Below the pieces are notes generated by a model. The model saw only the letters and a list, made by a program, of their open reading frames with translations. It did not search any database and was not told where the DNA came from. The translations under genes were made by a program, and so were the position numbers. From positions 16,727 to 44,769 of the forward strand of contig QKYT01000198.1 of the NCBI GenBank assembly GCA_003550305.1: a stretch of 28,043 bases of DNA. Reading direction: 5' to 3'. Below, piece by piece: positions 17,311-25,110 of the stretch (position 1 is its first letter; each line of letters starts with the position of its first letter). This DNA comes from Glomus cerebriforme (taxonomy: Eukaryota > Glomeromycota > Glomeromycetes > Glomerales > Glomeraceae).

Positions 17311-19161
17311 ATGTTTTCTGCNAAATACGACTTTCACTTAACCGAACAAGACAAAAAAACGAACTACTGAAAAAAAGTAGTTAAACACATTCCAAATAAT
17401 TTTTCTAGCACTCTCCTGCTCCCCCCGCCCAATATTACCGGCAAACTCCATTTGGGTCATGCCCTAGATTCCATTACCCAAGATTTTTTGGTGAGATTTG
17501 CTTATCTCAANCAACAACCAATTTATTGGATTGCCGGAATAGACCATGCGGGAATTTCNGCCCANAGCAAAATTGAAAGTTTAAATATTAGTGAATTAGA
17601 TACTNCCCAAAAAAAAAGAGAATATACTTTCCAAGTTTGATATCCCCAAACTCGCCAAAATTTTTATCAGCAGTGAAACCAACTGGGCTTATTAATTGAT
17701 TACGAAAAANCCAGTTTTACTCTCGANCCGGTTATNCAACAACAAGTTAAAAAAGCTTTTCTTCAACTCTATCAAACTGGATTAATTTATCGCGGAACNA
17801 GATTAGTTAATTGAGACCCCTNCTTAAAAAGTGTTATTTCGGACATTGAAGTAGAACATAAGNCGAGGAAAAGNAAATTGTATTATTTAAAATATCCTCT
17901 CTTGAATAACAATGATTTTTTATTAGTAGCCACCAGCCGTCCGGAAACTATTTTTGCGGATGTGGCTTTATTTGTCAATCCCCAAGACCNGCGTTATCGG
18001 AAATATCTTGGCTGGTCAGTTAAGCATCCTTGAACCGGTAAGACTTTGCCTATTTTGGGAGATGAAAGTATTAAAATAGACTTTGGCACGGGGGTTTTAA
18101 AATGCACCCCCGGACATGATTTTACAGATTATGAGTTAGGACAAAAGCATCACTTNCCTCTCGTTAGTTGCTCTGATGAAAAAGGAATTTTAAACCAGTT
18201 AGCCGGTCAGTGGCAANGGCAGAAAATTAACGAGATTCGAGAAAAATTATTAATCGAGTTAAAAGAAAAAAGGATTTTAATAAAAAGTGAGGATTATGAA
18301 ACCAACTTGGCTTATTCAGCCCGTTCCGGAGCAGTGGTTGAGCCATTGCTTTCNCCNCAATGATTTCTTGATTTACCTACTTTAATTAGTCGAATAGAAA
18401 AAAAGCAACCTAATTTTCTCCACTCAATAGACTTGGTTCCTTCNAAATTCCAAGAAGTTTTAGCAAACTGAAAAGAGCAAGCCCGACCCTGATGTATTTC
18501 CCGTCAATTATGATGGGGACATCCAATTCCAGCCTGGTATCATAAAAAAACGAGAGAAATTTTGGTTAGTGAGAAGAACCCTAATAATTGTTTCTGTGTT
18601 GAATTTCAGAAAAAANATAAGNATACTATACTAGACCACGACTGCTCTCTTTACGATTGAGAGCCAGAACAAGATGTTTTAGATACTTGATTTTCGAGTG
18701 GATTATGACCACTGGTTNCTTTAGCCCAAACCGAAGAAAAATTNCCNTCCTTTCCAGTTAACTGCTATCCAATAACTACTTTAATTACCGGTTATGATAT
18801 TCTTTTTTTTTGAGTATTAAAAATGATACTCTTAGGAACTTATTTTACCGGTCAAGTGCCTTTTCAACAAATATTATTCCATGGTCTAATTCGGGACGAA
18901 CAGGGAAGAAAAATGTCTAAATCACTCGGTAATGGAGTAGAGCCGGAGGAAGTTATTCAAAAGTATGGTTGTGATAGTCTACGCCTTTTTTTGTTAGAAA
19001 ATAATATTTGAGGTTCCGATTTAGTTTACCAAGAAAAAAAAGTAATTGGAAGTTGGCGAACTTGTCAAAAAATTTGGAGTATTGCTAATCTAATAACTAA
19101 TAAAATCCCTCCGAATGAATTAAGAAAAATTAAAAAAGAGGAACTAGAAAAAGAGATTTAA
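17311..19161 (+). CDS. valS: Valyl-tRNA synthetase, C-terminally short
   Basis: 616 aa with TGA as Trp at many positions. ValRS attaches valine to tRNA-Val and edits misacylated threonine. Class I signatures are present: HLGH at 47-50 and KMSKS at 534-538. The CP1 editing domain is recognisable ([33 protein letters not shown]). After KMSKS only 78 residues remain and the frame ends at TAA 19159-19161, just after the [10 protein letters not shown] segment that begins the anticodon-binding helical bundle. Family members are usually 830-950 aa, so most of the anticodon-binding domain and the C-terminal coiled coil are missing. No continuation is seen in another frame downstream. It may be a reduced functional enzyme or a truncated copy. 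Confidence 0.88.
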
Positions 19162-19335
19162 TTAAGATGTTTTTAGTATGAAACAAACTAACAATTTTAA
19201 AAAAAAAAAAATCAAGAACTGCATGCGATATTTACTTTACCAATAATTAATGTCAATATAAGTTAATTTTTTAGTTCCCTATTTTGAGGAAAAAGAAATA
19301 AAAAATATTGGTAATTATATAGAATTTTACACCAA

Positions 19336-19458
19336 CTATTTATCCTCTCCCTTTTTCTCTTTTTCATTTTTAGGTGGAGGAGTTTTTAATAATTGCTCTA
19401 CCATTTTATCAAAGTCTTTTTTTCTGACTTTTCTTACTCTCTCTAACTTTTTTGCCAT
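19336..19458 (-). CDS. Very small basic ORF (40 aa), unknown function
   Basis: 40 aa, Lys/Glu-rich, of the form MAKKLERVRK...DFDKMVEQLLKTPPP then a charged tail. Short bacterial proteins with a helix ending in a LLxTPPxP-type motif are common and often unassigned, and some accompany toxin-antitoxin or mobile loci. Divergent from the restriction gene at 19524. No convincing Shine-Dalgarno is present. It lies in an N-free accessory block. Confidence 0.4.
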   Translation of the reverse strand: MAKKLERVRKVRKKDFDKMVEQLLKTPPPKNEKEKKGEDK

Positions 19459-19523
19459 GGTGATATAAGTTAATTTTAATCTTTTATATCTAAGATTTTT
19501 GTAAAATCTTATTAAGGAGTAAT

Positions 19524-21981
19524 ATGGTAAGCAGAGAGCATAGACTAACTCGTTTAGTCCTAAAAAAATTAGGCATCGACTGAGAAAAAAAGACTTACAA
19601 CGAATTTCATTTAATCGAATATGGGGAAGACAAAAGACCTAATATATCAAAACTGTTGAAAATCTGTGGTGGTAAACCGAGCAACTGCTCTCTAGAAGAT
19701 TACGAAACTCGTAGTTCAGGAAGTGGACAACCTGAAATGATAATTGAAATAAAAAAGAAAGGAGTAGTTTTAATAGTAGAATGTAAATCAGACAAAGATA
19801 AACATAGAACCGCCAAACTTAATAAACCTGCTTCTCATAATTTAGATGGAGTTTTATATTATGCTAAATATTTTAAAGAAAGTTTTACAGTTCTTTTTCT
19901 AGCCATAACAGGAGATGCTGAAAAAGAGGAAGAGTGATTAATCTCTTTTGGGATTTGAAAACAAGGATTAAAAGACCATCAACAAGTTATCAATAAAATT
20001 ATCGCTGAAAATACACTTTTACCTTGGCAGTCTTATTTGGAAAGGTTGACAGAAGAAAAGGTTGATTTACGCTCAATAACTAAAGATTTACACAATCGCC
20101 TAAGAGTTATCAAATTTGGTAATAAAGCTAAACCTCTTTTTATCGGTGCCTGTTTATTGGCTTTGCGAGATGATGACTTTTACAAAAAGGTTACTGAGGC
20201 TAATTTTGACAAAGAAGAAGATATCCCTAATCTTCTAAAAAACGCTCTTAACTCAAAAAAATCTCTTGGATTAAAAGAATATGACCGCTTGAAGAAAAAA
20301 TTACAAGAACTAATCAACAGCAATTCTCATTTATTGATTAAGCAAAAGAAAAAAGAGCATCGACTTAGTTCTATTTTAAAAAAAATCCAAGAAGAGGTTT
20401 ACCCTTTACTAAAAACTTCTAGCACTGACATAATTAGCGAGTTTTATTATGAATTTTTAAGATATTCGCCTGGTGATGGAAAGGGATTAGGAATTGTTTT
20501 AACTCCCTCTCATATCGCAGAGTTATTTTGTGATTTAGTAAATTTAGGACCAGATGACAAAATCCTTGATATTTGTTGCGGAACAGGAACTTTTCTAGTA
20601 ATGGCACTAAATAAAGTGTTTAAAAAGGAAGAGATTAAGGATAACCTTTATGGAGTGGAATCCGATGATGAAATTTATCACTTGCTTTGGATAAACATGA
20701 TTTTACATGGAGATGGAAGTTCGCATATTTTCCAAACAAGTTGCTTTGATGAAAACAAAAAGGTCGAGGGACAGACAACGATAGAGCCAATTTTGGAAAA
20801 AGTAGGTTTTACAGTTGGTTTTCTTAATCCTCCTTATAGCCAACCAGATTATAATGAAGCTAAGTTTATTCTTCATTTATTAAAGTTTATTGAGAAAGGT
20901 CGAAAAGCTATTGTGATTACTCATATGAAAGTGGCTCGAGGCACAAAGCCTCTAGAAAAAGAAAGAAAAGAATTATTAGAAAATCATACTCTGAAAGCAG
21001 TGATGACCATGCCCGGCGATTTATTTTATGGCACTCAAAGTCAGCCTCCCACTGTTATTATGGTTTGAGTAGCCAAGCAACCTCATCAAGGTAAAACCTG
21101 ACTAGCCAGTTGGAAAGATGATGGTTATGAAATTAAAGACAACAAAAGAGAAGAAAGAGAAAAAGGAAGTTGAGAAAAAACTAAAAAGCAATGACTAGAA
21201 AACTATAAGCAAGAAAAAGAGGAAGAATATATTTCTACCTCTCAATTATTTACTCCTGAACAAAGCGAAAAGAGTTGGTTGTCGGAGTTTTATTTGCCAG
21301 TTAACTTTTCCAAAGTAAAGGAAGAGCAATTTATAGAAAGTGTTCGTGATTATCTAGGGTATATAATGGCAATTAGTAAAGGGATTGATAATCTACCAAC
21401 TTCTTTTGAAGAGTTAGAAAATAATCATCCCACAGATTTTTCTCTTAATATTGAAAAATGAAAAGAATTTAAATTAGTTAGCAATACAATCAAGATGAAG
21501 AAAATAGCACTGGTAAAAAAGGTTTATTTCATGCTGAACCTGCTCCCAAAGAAGACAATTTTAGAACCAAAAGTGCCAAACCTTATTTTCAAGACTTAAA
21601 ATTAACCATACCTTTAATTTCCAACAGTGGGAAAAATAATGGTTGTGTTGGTTTTGTAGAAAAAATAATTTTAGAAATACCTGCCAAGGGCGGTTGTATT
21701 ACTTTGGGTGGTTTTGGGACTTTCTTTTATCAACCTATTGATTTCTATCGGACTTATGCTCAAGATGGAAATGTTTGAGTATTAAGAGCCGAATGACTAA
21801 ATGAAAAAAGAGGATTATTTTTAGCTTCCTTATTGACCAATGCTTATGCAGAAAAATTTCATTATGGTTATCGGACCAATGAAAAAGTTATTAGCGATTT
21901 AAGAGTAAAGTTGCCAGTTAAAGAAAACTGAGAAATCGATTGAGAATTGATGGAAAAATACATTGAGTATATTGTCAATCG

Positions 21982-22012
<31 letters not shown>

Positions 22013-22036
22013 AAATCAAGTTTTTACAAAAATTAA
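19524..22036 (+). pseudogene. Type IIG-like restriction-modification protein (nuclease-methyltransferase-specificity), frameshifted and with a (TC)n tract
   Basis: Strong AAGGAG lies just before ATG 19524. An N-terminal nuclease domain shows PEMIIE...VVLIVECKSD near residues 71-90, a PD-(D/E)XK pattern with PE for PD. The adenine methyltransferase domain has DICCGTGTF near 347-355 and NPPY near 434-437. The frame then breaks near 21482: reading must shift by one base to continue into the specificity region (21503-21982, with KLPVKENWEIDWELMEKYIEYI). The upstream frame alone ends at TAA 21597-21599 (691 aa). The downstream part enters a (TC)14 tract and stops at 22034-22036; another frame past the tract stays open longer (to about 22193) and looks like the original end, so this copy also reads OFF at the tract. 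The 3' end abuts IS1595 DNA. Confidence 0.75.
21982..22010 (+). repeat. (TC)14 dinucleotide tract inside the type IIG-like gene
   Basis: 29 bp of pure TC coding for Leu-Ser alternation. At this length the upstream frame stops 24 bases after the tract, while a +1 or +2 shift opens longer frames. Same GA/TC unit as the tract in mod. Confidence 0.97.
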
Positions 22037-22095
22037 GAAAATAATTTCAAATGAGGAAAAGATAATAGAAAATCAAAAAGAAGTAATTAAAACCT

Positions 22096-22746
22096 CTAAT
22101 TGGAAATCAACTGACTATAACTCAAACTTTTGCCTACACTTGCTAAAAGCACTAAATCAAATCTCTCCTCAGTCTTATATTTTCTCGTGTTAAATCTCAA
22201 AACAAACTCATCAATATATTTCTGGGAGTGTTTTCGGCTTATTTTGACATAAGTTCTAATTGTTCCTTTTCTCCCTTGTGAATGTGGCACTTTTTTGTCT
22301 TTGTGCCTATTTCTGTTTTTGCCCCCAATAAAAGTCTCATCAACTTCAACACTATTTTCTAACATAANCTTAAATCGTGGGAGGTCAAAAATATCTCTTA
22401 AACGATGTAAGACAAATCAAGCCGTTTTTTGAGTAGTTTTAATCTCTTTTGCTAACTGACAAGAGGAGAAGCCCCTTTTATAATTTGAAAGGATATACAA
22501 AGCAAGAAATCATTTTTGTAAAGATAGATTGGAGTTTCTAAATATGGTGCCAGTTTTGACAGTGAAATATTTGCCAGTATTCTTACATTTATATCGGTTG
22601 TTTTTACATTTATAGACTTTTGATTTAGGGTCAAAGGGAGAGATGACTTTGCCTTTTCATCTCTTTTCCTCAAAATAGTTTATACAATCTTGCTCGGAGA
22701 GGTTGGATTTTAGGAAGTCAAAAAGGCTTTCAAGGTTTAGAGGCAT
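22096..22746 (-). pseudogene. IS1595-family (ISXO2-like) transposase, internally deleted
   Basis: 216 residues from ATG 22746 to TAG 22096-22098, with two TGA-Trp codons. The N-terminus carries a zinc-ribbon-like part (KCKNNRYKCKNTGKYFT) and the ISXO2-like start of the catalytic domain with VEVDETFIGGK, the first catalytic Asp. Directly after KVPHSQGRKG the sequence jumps to the family's C-terminal region (SRKHSQKYIDEFVLRFNTRK). The central 100 or so residues, with the second catalytic Asp and the third acidic/Asn position, are missing. The deletion keeps the frame, so a truncated protein could be made but not a working transposase. A candidate terminal repeat, GGGGTTCATAAATTTTAACC, is read on the minus strand at 22780-22799; no partner was found at the other end. 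Confidence 0.8.
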
Positions 22747-22915
22747 ATATAATATACTTTATATACTTTGTATATAAAAGGTTAAAATTTATGAACCCCT
22801 TATTTTTGTTTTGGTGTAAAATTCTATATAATTACCAAAATATTAAACTAAAATTTAAACAGCCGAAATTACTTTTTATAGTGTAATTTNTNATTACTTA
22901 TTCNTCNAACAACAA
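22747..22915. other. Intergenic DNA with remnant IS1595 end
   Basis: A/T-rich; 22747-22799 is the 5' flank and probable terminal repeat of the IS1595 remnant. The rest, with two Ns near 22890, shows no gene. Confidence 0.35.
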
Positions 22916-25000
22916 TTAATTTTTCTTTAATTCCNCCAAATCTAAATTCAAGTTAACAGGGTCAATAAAAGGCGAACATTCTAGTTCGGAACTGGTAGTA
23001 ATATATAAACCAATTTTAGGTCGAGTGATAGCAGTGAAAAATAAGTTTTTTTCTTCTCGCTCTTCTCAATCGTTTTTAAATTTTTCTTTCTTTGGCAAAA
23101 CCTTTTTATCACAAAAAATAAGAAAAATATAGTCCGCTTCTAACCCTTTCATGCCATGAATAGTAGAAAGAATAATNCTGGGGTGATTTTTTATTTCCTC
23201 CAACCGAGTAATAAACTCGTTAACTTGGTTCTGGGTTAAAGGGGAATTGGTCGGAGAATTTTCATCGATTTTCTCCACTATTTCGGCTAATTGAAAAATA
23301 CTATTTTCAGGAATGCGACAACTGGCTAAAAAACTAGCCAAAGAAAAAAACTCTGCTTTCGGAGGGTCTTGGGCTTCTAGTTCAAAACTTTTTAGTAATC
23401 ATTGAAAATGTTTTCCGTTTTTTTGGTCCGAAATTGGNATTTTTGGTTTTTTGACCGGCAAACTTCTTAAATTATACCGGATTTGCCGAATAATACTATC
23501 AATTATCCTNCCGCTGATATTGGTGGTAACACACCTTTCGTTCAGTCATTTTTGAAGTAAATCACCAATCCAGCCTTGCCGATAAAGAATGGCTTTGGAA
23601 CTGTTTTTATCTAATTGGTTGATAAGCGGTAAAATAATCTTGAGATGTTGGTGGAGTTTTTTGGATCGAATTTTATACTGAACCAAGTTGGCTCTTTTTA
23701 AATTAGGGTCATTCGTTAATTCTTGTTCAATTGCTTCTATTTCTGACGAACTTAATTGATAATCGGATTCCTGTCCAACTATAATTATTTGCGGCTTCTG
23801 TCCGGTTTTGGGTTTAGTGGTCTGAATGGAAGCCCGATAAGTCATAAATTTCTGAATAAAATGGTTCGCAAATTCGGCTATTTCAGGAGTTAAACGAAAA
23901 CTGGTCGCAATAATACTATTAGTTTGGTGAGGAAATTGTTCTTCTAATAACTTAAAAATGTCGGTCTGNGCACCAGCAAAGCCATAAATATTTTGTTTCG
24001 GGTCGCCCACAAAAGTGAAATTAGTGTTTTTGCTTCCAAGTGCTTGAGTAATTAAGTGAAAAGTTTCTACTTTTAAGTCCTGACACTCATCTACTAAAAT
24101 ATAATCAAATTCGGGTCAGATTTTTTGCTCGGGTTGATTAATGAGATTATTGACATTGGTAATTAAATCCTCAAACTCTAATCAGACATTTTTAGTTTTA
24201 TCTTGCTGGCAACTGGCTTTTAATTTAGTCAATAATTCGGATTCAACCGGTAGCAAATCTGAAACTCGGGCTAAAAAGTTGGAATAATCAATTTCATAAT
24301 GATAATAAGGAGTGTCTACCTTAGTTAAAACCACTGTTTCGGGTTCCGATTGGGTAAAAATTCTTCATAACTCTTTTTGACTAATTTCGGTTCAATATTT
24401 ATCTTCCAAGTGTCGAAAAAGGTAATTAAAAAGTTTTTTCTTCTGGGATTTGATGACTCCCAAAGATTTTCAAGCAAATTTTTGATTTTGTTGGTCGTGG
24501 GAAATTAATCCCTGCTTTTTTTCAACTCGTTGAGTAGCCACTAGCACATGGATTTTTCTGACTTCTTGAAATTGTTGCTTAATAACCAAATCGTTAATTC
24601 CACTGGCGAGCGAATGAATGGTACAAACTAGCACTAATGGTTGCTTGTTTTCTAAATAGGTCGGACACTCATTTAAAGTGCAAATATGTTGATGAGTTAA
24701 CTGGGGCAAAATATCTCGGAAGCGACGATAAACTTTCAACTCTTGTAATCTCAATTTCGTTCTTATTTCGGTAGCAATATTTCGTCCGTAGGCTAGAACT
24801 AAAATTAATTTTCTTGACTGCTGNCTGGTCGCTTGATTTTCAGTTTCTATTTTAGTAAGATGGTNATAGATAAAAAGAACTCGCTGTTTTAAGACTTCGG
24901 TTTTGCCGGTNCCCGGGTCAGCGTTAATCACTAAAATTTTTTTCTCCAAAGGGNATTCAGCACATTTTTTCTGCTCTTTAGTTAACTTAATTTCATCCAT
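22916..25000 (-). CDS. UvrD/PcrA-like superfamily 1 DNA helicase
   Basis: 694 aa with TGA as Trp. An ATP-driven 3'-5' DNA helicase of repair and replication-fork rescue. SF1A motifs are in order: Q motif LTKEQKKCAE (residues 6-15), Walker A ADPGTGKT near 27-34, motif II LVDECQDL near 305, motif III GDPKQNIYGFAGA near 332-344, motif IV SFRLTPEI near 366, motif V TIHGMKGLEADYIF near 615, and motif VI LFFTAITRPKIGLYIT near 657. It ends shortly after motif VI at TAA 22916-22918, so the C-terminal tail of typical PcrA is missing or short. The Gln-rich 2B insertion is small. It lies 110 bp downstream of the GyrA/ParC-like gene on the same strand. Rep or an AddA-like relative is possible, but no extra nuclease domain is present. 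Confidence 0.9.
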
Positions 25001-25110
25001 GATATATTATTTTTATCAAAAAAAGAGAAGTAATTTTTCTACTAATTTGCTTCATTTTCCAAATATTAAAGAGCAGTAATTAGATAAATTTTAGATTGTG
25101 TTTCAAACTT

